From an uncultured Woeseiaceae bacterium (GTDB taxonomy: Bacteria > Pseudomonadota > Gammaproteobacteria > Steroidobacterales > Woeseiaceae), in NCBI GenBank assembly GCA_945788625.1, contig CALZMQ010000027.1, forward strand, positions 1 to 46,736: DNA of 46,736 nt, written 5' to 3'. The translations under genes and the position numbers were made by a program. Each line of letters starts with the position of its first letter. The stretch's first letter is position 1. Below the pieces are notes generated by a model. That model made no database searches. It had not been told where the DNA came from and saw nothing but the letters and a program-made list of their open reading frames with translations. Positions 1-9,661 of the stretch are shown here, in pieces.

Positions 1-135
1 CGCGGCCGCAGTGACCATCTCGGTATACAGCAACGCGGACGGGCTCAGCAGCCGCATGAAATAGCGGCAGTGCCGGTCCGTCCAGTCCATCATCGGTGCG
101 ACGGCAATTTGCGAAGTTTTACGCGTTTCAGACAC
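1..135 (-). CDS. dusA: tRNA-dihydrouridine synthase A, N-terminal part (cut by window edge)
   Basis: FMN-dependent reduction of uridine to dihydrouridine in the D-loop of tRNA. Only the first 45 codons are present. They contain the family's N-terminal signature, [15 protein letters not shown] followed by LLYTEMVT, which forms the start of the TIM barrel and FMN site and is typical of the DusA subgroup. The likely start is GTG at 135, since no ATG lies just upstream in frame. The rest of the gene lies beyond position 1. It follows the small secreted-protein gene at 141-464 by 5 bases on the same strand, so the two may be co-transcribed, although no functional link is apparent. Confidence 0.9.
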   Translation of the reverse strand, partial: MSETRKTSQIAVAPMMDWTDRHCRYFMRLLSPSALLYTEMVTAAA

Positions 136-140
136 CAGGA

Positions 141-464
141 CTACTCGCCCTGCTCCATCAATTCTTCCCGTGCCACTTCCATCATGATCAATACATTGCA
201 CGGTGGAAACTGTTCCAACAATGAAATCGTACGGTAGTTGATCCATTCGGCAACCGGGTCGAATTCGGCACGCTTGACGAAAATCAGTTGCTTGAGCCCA
301 ACCAGGCACTCTCCGTGCATCTTTGCTTCCTTGACGCTTTGCGCATCCAGTCGCGTGTCACCGAATCGTTCGGCAATGTCAGCGTACGAGAAGTCGTCGG
401 CTTGCGCGACAGACTCGAAACAGAAACACAAAAAGATCGTCAGGAGCAAGTATCTGAATATCAT
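141..464 (-). CDS. small secreted protein of unknown function
   Basis: I do not recognise the family. From the ATG at 464 the 107-residue product opens with a Sec-type signal peptide ([22 protein letters not shown], cleaved after about residue 22). The mature part is acidic and mostly helical, with two cysteines, one in GECLVGL and one in PPCNVL. An upstream in-frame ATG at 512 would add 16 residues that spoil the signal peptide, so 464 is preferred. The mature protein is probably a periplasmic globule of about 85 residues. It sits directly upstream of dusA on the same strand. Confidence 0.6.
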   Translation of the reverse strand: MIFRYLLLTIFLCFCFESVAQADDFSYADIAERFGDTRLDAQSVKEAKMHGECLVGLKQLIFVKRAEFDPVAEWINYRTISLLEQFPPCNVLIMMEVAREELMEQGE

Positions 465-833
465 GACGGCACCTCCACGGCATTGGCGGGCAAACGGAGA
501 TGTGCGAGGCATCCCGCGCTGGTATTAAGATGGATACTAGCTGATTGACCGTTGTCGGGTGTATTGGCCCCTGGACGATTCTCATTTTGAGGGTCCGCAG
601 TGTCATCAATACCGTGGGAAATTTTGTCGACATTTCCGCGGACCACGTACCCTTGGGGTAAACATCTTTGAACGACCGGTATACTTTGTACAGCAGCCAG
701 TCATTGCTTTGTAAACATCCGGCTGCAGATGGCCCAAAGGCGACAAAAACGTCAGATTCGCCTGTGTCGCCAATTGCTAAATCGAGTAACCCAATTTAAT
801 AGCGTTAGTTCTTATTGAAAAAGGGTGGGGCGT
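465..833. other. intergenic region without a convincing gene
   Basis: This 369-base stretch separates the divergent genes at 141-464 (minus) and 834-1412 (plus). The open frames in it are short and lack signal peptides, domain-like composition or ribosome binding sites. The last 60 bases are AT-rich and probably carry the promoter of the membrane-protein gene; TTTAAT near 797 could be a -10 box. No repeat or RNA motif was recognised. Confidence 0.5.
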
Positions 834-1412
834 ATGAGCCACTGGGATTCTGCAACCAATAAATTCGTGAAGCGCGTCGGATATTCGGTGATGGCAATCT
901 CAGTACCGATTTTCGGATTCGGAATTATCGGATTCGGCTTTTTTTTATTAGCACCATTAATTATGGGGCCGCCGAGTGGTGGTGGCGGCGACAAAGCGTT
1001 TATCTTTGGCGTGTTTTTCGGTATTGCAATATTGGGTTTGGCGGCTTTTCTTCTTGGAAGACATTTCGTGAGACTCTCAAGGGATACGGATATTCCTGCA
1101 CTTGATAAGGAGTTCCTGATTTGCTCCATAGTCAACGGTTTGCTGGGAGTCGGGCTGGCCTATCTGGCTATCGGTTTCATCATCGCCGACGAAGGCGGTA
1201 CTGAATTTTTCAGCATCGGTTGGTCGCTTTCGGCCCTTTTGCTTCTGACAGCGCTTTTTCTGACTGTGAAAAAAGTCGTATATGCGACCAACTGGTTGAT
1301 GATAATCGGCGGAATCATTTCTCTTCCGATCGGCATACTACCGCTACTTCTTGGCATTCGGCTTGGAAGAGTGACGAAACGACTACAAACTTCAGCGCCA
1401 ATGAATGAGTAG
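834..1412 (+). CDS. polytopic membrane protein of unknown function
   Basis: About 192 residues with five or six hydrophobic segments: roughly residues 15-45, 58-78, 95-120, 125-145 and 150-175. They are separated by short basic or glycine-rich loops (PPSGGGGDK after the first pair). No catalytic motif or known family signature is visible. ATG at 834 has an AAGGGTGGGG stretch upstream as a plausible ribosome binding site; a GTG three codons earlier is possible. The AT-richer upstream region and isolated position suggest a single-gene unit. Function cannot be assigned. Confidence 0.65.
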   Translation: MSHWDSATNKFVKRVGYSVMAISVPIFGFGIIGFGFFLLAPLIMGPPSGGGGDKAFIFGVFFGIAILGLAAFLLGRHFVRLSRDTDIPALDKEFLICSIVNGLLGVGLAYLAIGFIIADEGGTEFFSIGWSLSALLLLTALFLTVKKVVYATNWLMIIGGIISLPIGILPLLLGIRLGRVTKRLQTSAPMNE

Positions 1413-1684
1413 GACATTGAATAGGGGGAAGTGGCCGTATTGGTCCTGGACCGGCAGGGCGCAGACAGAATGCGTGATCCATCTCAACTTTTGGAGAAGC
1501 TCCTTTCTTGTGGCGTGATCTTGTTGATCGTGAGCGGCAATTATGGCCGTTTCCTGCCCCTGCTCATTGTCGATATCGAGCCGTCTACACGTCCGATGTT
1601 GGTGGAAGCGGTCGTTCCGCGTTTACCCCATGGCGTTTGTCAATGCATCGGAGGCGCCTGTCATTACTACGGGACAAGTTCACC

Positions 1685-2359
1685 TCAATCGATCAAAACC
1701 AGGTGATTGGCGAGTTCATTGGCATCGCCGACTGCAGGTGGCAAGTGCGGGGCGAGCAACTCGCCGGTTTTCTTCACGCCTTGGCGGAGTCCATCTGCGG
1801 GTCGTCCCTGCTTGAGCCCGTCGACCACCAGCGTGCAGATATCTTCCAGTGCATCGCTCGACAACAGCTCTGTGACACCGTCGTCGCCGATAACCCTGAC
1901 GACATGTTCGTACAAGGAGACGTATATCAACACTCCGGTGGCGCCAGATGTGCCTCGGACCCGCTGCCGCTGAAATATTTCGAGCGCACGCCGTTCTACC
2001 TCCTCGATCATTTCAGCCCGCGGAATAAACGGTAGCCGTAAGATTGGAAAACGGGTGGCGAGTGCTGCACCGATGACAAATCCACCAATGAGAATGCCGG
2101 CCGCGGCGGGAAGCCCGAGACCATGGGCCTGCGTTTCGGACCAGGCTGCTTGCGTCGTGTATTGAATCGACAGCCAGGCAACCGATAGTGCGATCAGGGC
2201 GAACAACAGCCCGAACAGGTCTTCCGCGCGATCATAGCGGCCCGAGAGGGTGGCCACGACAGGGACAATTTCGCCGGCCGTCATCTTCTCGGCCTCAGCG
2301 ATCGCCGCTTCTACGGCTTGCTTATCATCGGCGCTAAAAAGCGTGGTCGCGGTTTTCAT
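1685..2359 (-). CDS. TPM-domain membrane protein (TLP18.3/Psb32/MOLO-1 family)
   Basis: 224 residues. The N-terminal part (residues 10-45) has the opening of a TPM domain (AIAEAEKMTAGEIVPVV), followed by two transmembrane segments (about 48-65 and 83-103). The C-terminal half (residues 115-195) carries the conserved block GVLIYVSLYEHVVRVIGD. This is the short membrane-bound TPM type often paired with a secreted TPM protein. It starts at ATG 2359, 10 bases after the upstream TPM gene, so the two form an operon. TPM domains have been linked to phosphatase activity and membrane-protein repair, but the bacterial role is unsettled. The usual LemA partner is not next to it. Confidence 0.8.
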   Translation of the reverse strand: MKTATTLFSADDKQAVEAAIAEAEKMTAGEIVPVVATLSGRYDRAEDLFGLLFALIALSVAWLSIQYTTQAAWSETQAHGLGLPAAAGILIGGFVIGAALATRFPILRLPFIPRAEMIEEVERRALEIFQRQRVRGTSGATGVLIYVSLYEHVVRVIGDDGVTELLSSDALEDICTLVVDGLKQGRPADGLRQGVKKTGELLAPHLPPAVGDANELANHLVLID

Positions 2360-2369
2360 TATCGTCCTC

Positions 2370-3134
2370 CTACCACGAGCCGGTCGCGCCGCCGCCGCCG
2401 GATGAGCCACCGCCGAAGCCACCGCTCGAACCGCCCGAACCGCCCGATTTTGCGGCGATACGTAGAACAAAGAAGACCACCACGGCGATGGCCGCAATGA
2501 GCGCCCACGCCCATCCTGAGCGGCCGGTTTTGAACAGATTGTAGATAACAAATCCCAGGAATAACGCGCCACCGATCTTGGCCGGCAGCAACCACCAGGG
2601 CGCCGTCGCCTTCGGGAGTTGTAGCCCGCGCGCCATCGCATCCATGCCGCGCGCGCCGTCGGTAATCCCGGTCGGGAAATCGCCGCGTCGGAAAGCCGGG
2701 ACGATGAGGGACTGCATAATGTCGTTCGCCTGCCTGTCGTAGTTCCGCGCGAACCCCGCCCCCAATTCGATGCGCGCCTTTCTATCGCCGACAGACACGA
2801 GCAGCAACATGCCGTAATTTCGTTCCTGCGAGCCGATTCCCCAATGGTCGAACAACTGAGTCGCGTAGCCCTCGATACCGTGCGCACTGCCATCGTAGGA
2901 CGCCAGAGACGGTATGGTGACGACAAACAGTGGAATCTGTTCTTGTTGCAGTAACGCGAGAGCAATGTCGTTGATTGCCACTCTTGCATCGTTGTCGAGC
3001 AGGCCTGCCTTGTCGACAAAGAAATCTGACTGTGGTGGCTTGTCAGGAAAAGTGATCGCGAAGGCGCTATGCGATGAGACCGAAAACGTGAAACCGATCA
3101 ATAGCGCGATGAAAAATTTCCGGACATCTTTCAT
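2370..3134 (-). CDS. exported TPM-domain protein with Gly/Ser-rich tail (YgcG-like)
   Basis: 254 residues. A signal peptide (about residues 1-26, ending SAFA) is followed by a TPM domain: PDKPPQSDFFVDKAGLLD, then VVTIPSLASYDG, then the GIGSQERNYGMLLLVSVGDRKARIELG signature given here in pieces. Next come one or two transmembrane helices near residues 185-220 and a Gly/Ser-rich tail ending GATGSW, the low-complexity ending typical of YgcG-type proteins. It is the first gene of a two-gene operon with the TPM protein at 1685-2359. It is probably anchored in the inner membrane with the TPM domain outside; its biochemical role is unknown. Confidence 0.85.
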   Translation of the reverse strand: MKDVRKFFIALLIGFTFSVSSHSAFAITFPDKPPQSDFFVDKAGLLDNDARVAINDIALALLQQEQIPLFVVTIPSLASYDGSAHGIEGYATQLFDHWGIGSQERNYGMLLLVSVGDRKARIELGAGFARNYDRQANDIMQSLIVPAFRRGDFPTGITDGARGMDAMARGLQLPKATAPWWLLPAKIGGALFLGFVIYNLFKTGRSGWAWALIAAIAVVVFFVLRIAAKSGGSGGSSGGFGGGSSGGGGATGSW

Positions 3135-3269
3135 CGGTCGATAGTGACGAGAATGCGCCCACCAGTCAATTCAGCATTGCCCGGTTTTCTGGCGAGTAAC
3201 ATCAGATAACTTGCCAAATGAGTTTGGCGTTCCATAATACCCGTCACCGCCATACGCGAAGGAATCCCG

Positions 3270-6200
3270 ATGCCAGACGCAAAGCGAGCCCGTGTAGTTT
3301 TGTTCATCCTGTTGGCGCTCTCGTTTGCCGCCAACGCGGCGGACCCGGACCTGTTCAAGGGTTTGTCCGCGCGCAATATCGGCCCGGCGGCCATGAGCGG
3401 CAGGATCGCAGCCATCGACGCCGTGCATGCGAATCCCAACCGCATCGTCATCGGGGCCAGTACCGGCGGCGTCTGGATGTCGGACAACGGCGGCCTCAAC
3501 TGGGATCCCGTTTTCGACGAACAGCCCGTAGCATCCATCGGCGCCATCGCGATCGACCAGTCCAACCCGGACGTCATCTGGGTCGGCACCGGCGAGAGCA
3601 ACGTCCGCAATTCCACCTCGGTCGGCGCGGGCGTCTACAAGACGGTCGACGGCGGACGCAACTGGGAGCTCATGGGCCTGGCCGGCAGCGAACGGATCGA
3701 CCGCATTACCATGCACCCCCGCAATCCGGACATCGTCTACGTGGCGGCGTTGGGAGCTCTGTGGGGGCCGAACGAGGAACGCGGCGTCTACAAGACGAGT
3801 GACGGCGGCGAGACATGGGAGCGCATCCTGTACGTCGATGAGGACACGGGCGCCACCGATATCAAGATGGACCCGTCGAACCCGGACAAACTGTACGCCG
3901 CCATGTGGCAGTTTCGGCGCTGGCCCTACAACTTCAAGTCCGGAGGCCCGGGATCCGGCCTCTATATTTCCAGCGACGCGGGCAAGACCTGGAAGCAACT
4001 CGCCCAGGAAGACGGCCTGCCCGAGGGGGAACTCGGGCGCACCGTGTTCGGATTGTCGCCGGACCAGCCAAAACGGGTCTACGCACTGGTCGAAGCGGAA
4101 AAGAGCGCGTTGCTCGTGTCCAATGACGGCGGCATCAGCTGGGAGACCGTCAACGACGAGTACAACGTCGCCGACCGGCCGTTTTACTACACCGAGATCG
4201 CCGTCGACCCCAACAACGCGAACCGTATTTACAACATTGCAACCAGGGTTCGCGTTTCGATCGACGGCGGACGCACCTTTGCAGAGAACCCCGTTATTCA
4301 GTGCTGCGCAGCCGGCAATACGATACACATCGATAATCACGCGTTCTGGATCAACCCGGGCGACTCGAAGCACATCATCGTCGGCAACGACGGCGGTATC
4401 GCCATAACCCGCGACATGGGACAGACCTGGCGCTACGTTCGCAACCTGCCGCTGGCGCAGTTCTATCACATCGCCGTCGACGACGATCACCCGTACAACG
4501 TCTATGGCGGATTGCAGGACAACGGCTCGTGGCGGGGGCCCTCCGAGGTCTGGGAAAACGCGGGTATCCGCAACCTGCACTGGCAGGAAGTGGGCTTCGG
4601 CGATGGCTTCGATACGCTGCCGGACCCGAATAACTCGCGGCAAGGCTACGCCATGGCGCAGGGCGGCTACCTGTTTCGCTGGAATCTCGACACGGGCGAG
4701 CAGCGCCTGATTCGGCCCGACCCTCCCGCTGCGGACGTCGAGCTTCGTTTCAACTGGAACGCAGGCATTGCCATCGATCCTTTCGACAGCGATACCGTCT
4801 ATTACGGCAGCCAGTTCCTGCACAAATCGACGGATCGTGGCATGACTTGGGTCACGATCAGCGACGACCTGACGACGAACCGCGCCGAGCACCAGCTATA
4901 CAAGGAAAGCGGCGGGCTCACCTACGACGTTACCGCGGCCGAAAACTACACGACCATTTTCGCCGTGGCACCCAGCCCGCTCGAACAGGGAGTCATCTGG
5001 GTGGGCACCGACGACGGCCTCGTGCACGTCACACGCGACGGCGGTGAAAACTGGCAACGGGTAAACAACCGCGTTCGCGGCTTGCCGGAAGGCGCCTGGG
5101 TCGCGATGATCGCGCCGTCTCCGCATAGCGCAGGCACGGCTTTCGTGACATTCGACGATCATCGGCGCGGCAACATGAACACCTACGTGTACCGGGTGGA
5201 CGACTACGGCAGGCGTTGGACCGCACTGCAAAACGACGACGTCGACGGCTACGCCTTGTCGGTTCTGCAGGATCCGGTCGACCCGGACCTGCTGTTCCTC
5301 GGTACCGAATTCGGCCTGTACGTGTCACTGAATGCAGGGTCCGACTGGTTCAAGTTCACCCAGGGCGTACCGACGGTCTCCGTGATGGACATGGCGATAC
5401 AGAGGCGCGAGTCCGACCTGATCCTCGGCACGCACGGCCGGTCCGTCTTTGTCATCGACGACTACAGTGCACTTCGCGACCTCGACGACGACAGTTTCGA
5501 GGCCAGGTTCAGACTGCTTGGCGTGTCCGAAGGCCAGCAGTACACGGCCAACCAGACACCGTCGACGCGCTTCACGGGCAGCGGCGAGTTTCGCGCCGAT
5601 AACGAAGCCTATGGCGTCATGATCACGTTCATGGCAAGCGGCCACGACCTGCAGCATCCGGACGAAGAAAGCGAGCGCGAGCGATCAATTGCGACGCGCC
5701 AATCCACGGCCGCCGACGACGCGGATGAAGACGACAAGGAAGAGGTAAAGGTAACAATCGAGATAAAGGACGCCGGCAACAACGTTATTCGCCGCTTCGA
5801 ACACACGCCCTACCAGGGCATCAACCGTGTCGTGTGGGACATGAGCCGGGACGGCGTGCGGGCAATGCCAGGCGGCGAGGAACCCGAATCCGACGTGCTG
5901 CCCGCGGGACCACAAGTGCCACCCGGAGATTACACGGCGACCCTCACCTTGAGCGGCGTCGACGACGACGTGGCACCGATCACCGCGGCAATCAGAGCCG
6001 TGGCGGATCCGCGCTCACCGTTTACCCAGGCCGACATCGAGGAAAACTACGCAACCCTCGTTGCACTGCAGGAACTGCGGCGCGGTGCCGTCGAGGCAAC
6101 GGAGCGCATCGTGCGGGCGCGCGAACAGGTCGGGACGATCAAGTCGATGATGGAGTCACGCAAGCGTGACACCGACAGCGATGCATATGCCGGGCTGGTC

Positions 6201-6515
6201 GAGCAGGCCGACACCATCAAGTCGGCGCTCGACGACCTGGAAAAACTGGTGCGTACGCCTCCGGAAACCAAGGGCTTCGTTTACGATGACGACAAACTGG
6301 TGAACCGAATCGGCCTTGCCCAGTCGTATGTAGCCAGCACGCAGGACGTACCCTCTGCCGGGGCACGCAGTTATATCCGGATGGCAGAGCGCGAATCGGA
6401 ACGCATACTCGCGAAAATCGACGAGTATTTCAGCACCGATCTCGTCGAATTCCGTGCGGCTGTGACGGCCGCCGGGATCGGGCTATTGTCCGACATCGAT
6501 TCGGGCGCGGAATAA
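3270..6515 (+). CDS. large secreted BNR/sortilin-like beta-propeller protein
   Basis: 1081 residues with a signal peptide (cleavage near residue 23, ANA-ADPD). At least nine Asp-box/BNR motifs of the type S-x-D-G-G-x-x-W follow, including SDNGGLNWD, TVDGGRNWE, TSDGGETWE, SSDAGKTWK, SNDGGISWE and TRDGGENWQ. Together they build one or two VPS10-like beta-propellers over residues 30-730. The C-terminal part (about 790-1080) has a beta-sandwich-like stretch and then charged helices. The family is common in marine Gammaproteobacteria and Bacteroidetes and is often annotated glycosyl hydrolase, but no catalytic residues can be pointed to here. ATG 3270 has an AAGGA box 7 bases upstream. It is probably periplasmic or surface-exposed. 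Confidence 0.85.
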   Translation: MPDAKRARVVLFILLALSFAANAADPDLFKGLSARNIGPAAMSGRIAAIDAVHANPNRIVIGASTGGVWMSDNGGLNWDPVFDEQPVASIGAIAIDQSNPDVIWVGTGESNVRNSTSVGAGVYKTVDGGRNWELMGLAGSERIDRITMHPRNPDIVYVAALGALWGPNEERGVYKTSDGGETWERILYVDEDTGATDIKMDPSNPDKLYAAMWQFRRWPYNFKSGGPGSGLYISSDAGKTWKQLAQEDGLPEGELGRTVFGLSPDQPKRVYALVEAEKSALLVSNDGGISWETVNDEYNVADRPFYYTEIAVDPNNANRIYNIATRVRVSIDGGRTFAENPVIQCCAAGNTIHIDNHAFWINPGDSKHIIVGNDGGIAITRDMGQTWRYVRNLPLAQFYHIAVDDDHPYNVYGGLQDNGSWRGPSEVWENAGIRNLHWQEVGFGDGFDTLPDPNNSRQGYAMAQGGYLFRWNLDTGEQRLIRPDPPAADVELRFNWNAGIAIDPFDSDTVYYGSQFLHKSTDRGMTWVTISDDLTTNRAEHQLYKESGGLTYDVTAAENYTTIFAVAPSPLEQGVIWVGTDDGLVHVTRDGGENWQRVNNRVRGLPEGAWVAMIAPSPHSAGTAFVTFDDHRRGNMNTYVYRVDDYGRRWTALQNDDVDGYALSVLQDPVDPDLLFLGTEFGLYVSLNAGSDWFKFTQGVPTVSVMDMAIQRRESDLILGTHGRSVFVIDDYSALRDLDDDSFEARFRLLGVSEGQQYTANQTPSTRFTGSGEFRADNEAYGVMITFMASGHDLQHPDEESERERSIATRQSTAADDADEDDKEEVKVTIEIKDAGNNVIRRFEHTPYQGINRVVWDMSRDGVRAMPGGEEPESDVLPAGPQVPPGDYTATLTLSGVDDDVAPITAAIRAVADPRSPFTQADIEENYATLVALQELRRGAVEATERIVRAREQVGTIKSMMESRKRDTDSDAYAGLVEQADTIKSALDDLEKLVRTPPETKGFVYDDDKLVNRIGLAQSYVASTQDVPSAGARSYIRMAERESERILAKIDEYFSTDLVEFRAAVTAAGIGLLSDIDSGAE

Positions 6516-6569
6516 GCTCAGACGCCGCCTGCGGGCGCTGCGTGGCATTACCTGACCAGGAGGAAAAAC

Positions 6570-7595
6570 ATGCGCAAGGCCCTGTTCGCCATCCTGGTGA
6601 CGATCCCCTGCGCCCACGCGAGTGCAGCATCCGGCGACTCGCTGGTTACCAGTGCACAAATACCCGGTGCAACGCTTCGAATCACGGTCAGGGAACCCAT
6701 TGATGACGACAAGGCCACGGAAATCGTGGAATGGCTGCGAACGGCATCGAGCGACGTGAGCCTGGCCTACGGTCGTTTTCCGATACCGGCGACCAGTGTC
6801 GTCGTAATACCGACCGGTCGCGGCCGATGGGGCGGCGATGCGGCCGTTTCGTTCGGGCGTGTCGTTCGCGTTGGCGGTGAGAAGGTCGAATTCTTCGTCA
6901 ATGCCGATCGGCCGATCGAGGAATTCTACAAAGACTGGACGGCGACCCACGAGTTCAGCCACCTGATGCTGCCCTACGTTAGCTCACGGCATAAGTGGAT
7001 ATCCGAGGGCTTCGCGAGCTATTACCAGAACATACTGATGGCTCGCGCCGGCCGCTACACCGCGCGCGAAGCCTGGCAGAAGCTTCACGACGGTTTCGAG
7101 CGCGGGCGCGATTCCCGCCCGGAACTGTCGCCGAACCAGGCGGCCGCCTCCGGCGTGCGACGCGCACGAATGAAGATTTACTGGAGCGGTGCGGCACTCG
7201 CGTTGCTCGCGGACATCGAACTTCGCGAACGCTCCGGCGGCACAGAATCGCTCGATGTCGTGCTCGACCGGCTGCAAGTTTGTTGCCTGCCGTCCCGGCG
7301 CACATGGAGCGGACCGCAGTTGTTTTCCAAGCTGGACTCGCTGATCGAGGAACCGGTGTTCATGCCGCTTTATCGGCGCCATGCCGACACCGCCGGGTTT
7401 CCCGATGTGCGTCAGGCACTCGCGCGGCTCGGTGTACGAACAATTGGCGGCGACGTTCGCCTTCGCGACAACGCGGAACTGACCGAAATCCGCATCGCGA
7501 TATCAGGCCGCGACGAACTGGTCAGTGCTGTCGCTGGTCATCCACCGGCAAAGAAAAGAACTGCAGATCGCCCAGCTCGCCGCCCAGCGATGTGA
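6570..7595 (+). CDS. secreted gluzincin-like (HEXXH) metallopeptidase
   Basis: 341 residues with a signal peptide (residues 1-20). The zinc-site motif HEFSH lies at residues 127-131, and a downstream glutamate (WISEGFASYY, Glu146) completes an HEXXH-18-E arrangement like the M1/M61 gluzincins. The spacing between His131 and Glu146 is 14 residues, a little shorter than the classical 18. RBS AGGAGG is well placed. The gene follows the BNR protein by 54 bases and may be co-transcribed with it. Its last 74 bases overlap the 3' end of the convergent gene at 7522-9261, and the basic tail after residue 320 looks poorly constrained. The substrate is unknown. Confidence 0.7.
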   Translation: MRKALFAILVTIPCAHASAASGDSLVTSAQIPGATLRITVREPIDDDKATEIVEWLRTASSDVSLAYGRFPIPATSVVVIPTGRGRWGGDAAVSFGRVVRVGGEKVEFFVNADRPIEEFYKDWTATHEFSHLMLPYVSSRHKWISEGFASYYQNILMARAGRYTAREAWQKLHDGFERGRDSRPELSPNQAAASGVRRARMKIYWSGAALALLADIELRERSGGTESLDVVLDRLQVCCLPSRRTWSGPQLFSKLDSLIEEPVFMPLYRRHADTAGFPDVRQALARLGVRTIGGDVRLRDNAELTEIRIAISGRDELVSAVAGHPPAKKRTADRPARRPAM

Positions 7596-9261
7596 ACTCC
7601 TTGTCGGGCTCCTGCCTGAGCCGGTCGTAGAATCTCTTCGCCTCCGTCATGTAATGGTCGTAGAGCTGCTTGCGCAACGCAAGCGACAGAATAGCGGGTT
7701 CGCCTTCGTCGTTGCTCAATGCCTGGTCCAGTGAAAATACCGGCAGGTCCGGCGACGAATACCTGTGCTTCCAGGTGCCCGTGCCCAGGTCGAATTCATA
7801 CAGCTTCAGGAAACGATACCCGTTGCGCGCAACGAAGTGCACCGCGTCGATGACGTAGTTCGCTTCGGCATCGTCCATTACCCAATGCAGCCCCACGCGG
7901 CACCATCCGGGCTTCAGCCCGCAGTAGCCTTGCTGCACGGCGACTCGATAGCGCTCAGAGGTGTCGTCGTCGATGTCGAGCAGGCGGTGGCCGTAAGGAC
8001 CCGCGCAGGAACAGCCCGCGCGCGACTGGATCCCGAACAGGTCGTTGAGCAGGGCTGTAACGAACTTGTGGTGCAGGTACTGTTTGCCGGCGGCCCTGAT
8101 GTTGAACGAGATGATCCCGACGCGGTTGCTCGAATCCGGGTTGCCGAGCAATTCGATGTTCTCGTCAGCCCCCCAGCTCTGCATCGCCCTCTCGGTGAGT
8201 TCGTGTTCCCTCGCATTGATCACGTCGACACCAACACTGTCCTTGATCTGAAACACAAGGCCGGCTTTGAGGGTTTGCAACACACCGGGTGTGCCGGCCT
8301 TCTCCCGACCTTCGATGCGGCTGATGAAATCCTGGTCCTGCATGCCGACGTAGTCGACCGTTCCGCCAGCACTCATGCTCGGGGGCAGTTCGCGATGGTA
8401 GATACGCTCGTTGAATACCAGCACACCGCTCGAGCCGGGTCCGCCCAGAAACTTGTGCGGAGAAATGAAGATTGCGTCTATGCTCGGATCGTCGCCTTCA
8501 CCCGCCGGCTCCGGGTTCATATCGACCTCCACGTAGGGTGCGCAGGCCGCATAATCGAAACATGCGATAGCGTCATGTTTATGCAGCATGCTGGCGATTT
8601 TCCTTACGTCCGAGCGAATTCCCGTCACGTTGGACGCCGCCGAAAATGACCCAATGCGCGTACGATTCCTGTAACGCGGATCTTCGAGCAACTCCTGCAG
8701 GTGATCGAGGTCGATGTTGCCGGCCGCGTCAAGCCGGACTTCTACGGTCGTCGCGAGCGACTGCCGCCACGAAATCTCGTTGGAATGATGCTCGTAGGGA
8801 CCGATGAAGACGACCGGTTGTTTTTCCTCGATATGCTGACAAAAAGAAGCCTTGTCGATCTCGGGATGTATGTCGTCGACCATCTCCTCGAGGTTCTTTC
8901 GCGTCGCCGGTGCCAGCGTCACACCAATGATCTGTTGCAGCTTGTCGATCGCACCGGTAGCCCCCGTGCCACAGGCGACGATGCGTCCCTGCAGCCCCGC
9001 GTTTACCGACGCCTTGATGGCCTCCTCGGCCTCATGCAGCAGCTGGCTCATGCTGCGACCGGTTATATCGTCCTCGGTATGCGTATTGGCATAGATTCGC
9101 TGCAGGCTCTGCAGGTAGGACTCGACGAAACGCAGGCAACGCCCGGACGCGGTGTAGTCGCAATAGACCATCAGTCGTTCGCCGAACGGCGTCTCGAACG
9201 TCGAGTCCACGCCCACGATCTGTTGCCGCAGGTAGGCAGGACTGAGTGCTTTCTGACTCAT
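7522..9261 (-). CDS. class V aminotransferase-fold PLP enzyme (cysteine-desulfurase-like)
   Basis: 579 residues, longer than the roughly 400 of NifS/IscS because of a C-terminal extension of about 120 residues. The fold-type I motifs are intact: Asp236 (FDYAACAPY) to hold the PLP nitrogen and the Schiff-base lysine Lys270 in SPHKFLGGPGSSG. A conserved loop RAGCSCAGPYGH carries Cys417 and Cys419 where desulfurases have their catalytic cysteine. The family is usually annotated aminotransferase class V; either C-S lyase or desulfurase chemistry is plausible. No sulfur-trafficking gene is adjacent. ATG 9261 is supported by the sequence context MSQKALSPAYLRQQ. Specificity remains open. Confidence 0.8.
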   Translation of the reverse strand: MSQKALSPAYLRQQIVGVDSTFETPFGERLMVYCDYTASGRCLRFVESYLQSLQRIYANTHTEDDITGRSMSQLLHEAEEAIKASVNAGLQGRIVACGTGATGAIDKLQQIIGVTLAPATRKNLEEMVDDIHPEIDKASFCQHIEEKQPVVFIGPYEHHSNEISWRQSLATTVEVRLDAAGNIDLDHLQELLEDPRYRNRTRIGSFSAASNVTGIRSDVRKIASMLHKHDAIACFDYAACAPYVEVDMNPEPAGEGDDPSIDAIFISPHKFLGGPGSSGVLVFNERIYHRELPPSMSAGGTVDYVGMQDQDFISRIEGREKAGTPGVLQTLKAGLVFQIKDSVGVDVINAREHELTERAMQSWGADENIELLGNPDSSNRVGIISFNIRAAGKQYLHHKFVTALLNDLFGIQSRAGCSCAGPYGHRLLDIDDDTSERYRVAVQQGYCGLKPGWCRVGLHWVMDDAEANYVIDAVHFVARNGYRFLKLYEFDLGTGTWKHRYSSPDLPVFSLDQALSNDEGEPAILSLALRKQLYDHYMTEAKRFYDRLRQEPDKEFTSLGGELGDLQFFSLPVDDQRQH

Positions 9262-9357
9262 TTTCAGGGCCTTTCGATAACTGGTGTCACAATTGCAGAC
9301 GAGGATTCGTCTTTGTCTTATTATGCCTTAATTGCAACGACGCACACGGTGTTTCGA

Positions 9358-9621
9358 ATGGCCAAAAAGCTCAAAAACGAGAAGGAACTTCTCGCGGAAG
9401 CACTGCGGATCATCATCGACGATGCCGTTAAACGGGGCGTCGTCGAACTCGAACCGACTGACTCGCACAAACTGAAGGTCGAGTACGCCTACCGGCTGTT
9501 GGTGCACGACAAGAAAATAAGCCCGCTGCCGCCGGATCAGCTCAGCCTGCCGAAAATCAAGCACCGCCTGGCCATGTGGGTGACCCACGAGTTGCCCGCT
9601 GATCACGAATTGCTGCGCTGA
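9358..9621 (+). CDS. small DUF5062-like protein
   Basis: 87 residues, very hydrophilic and mostly helical. The opening MAKKLKNEKELLAEALRI and the closing HRLAMWVTHELPADHELL resemble the gammaproteobacterial DUF5062 family, which has no assigned function. No signal peptide or membrane segment is present, so it is probably cytoplasmic. It is transcribed divergently from the PLP enzyme at 9261, with about 96 bases between them. The start ATG at 9358 is the first codon of the conserved block; the longer open frame upstream runs through the antisense of the PLP gene and is a shadow. Confidence 0.65.
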   Translation: MAKKLKNEKELLAEALRIIIDDAVKRGVVELEPTDSHKLKVEYAYRLLVHDKKISPLPPDQLSLPKIKHRLAMWVTHELPADHELLR

Positions 9622-9661
9622 GCGCGAACAGCCGCTCTCGAGCGGAACCGCCCGTATCTCG

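Noticed and set aside
1431..1706. 91-codon open frame with a GGGGGAA box before a GTG
   Set aside because: It has no recognisable domain or signal peptide, odd composition, and its 3' end runs into the antisense of the TPM gene; coding cannot be supported.
3171..4892. Long minus-strand open frame of 573 codons
   Set aside because: It lies antisense to the BNR-repeat protein; its protein is repetitive and Val/Asp/Arg-rich, as expected for a high-GC shadow frame.
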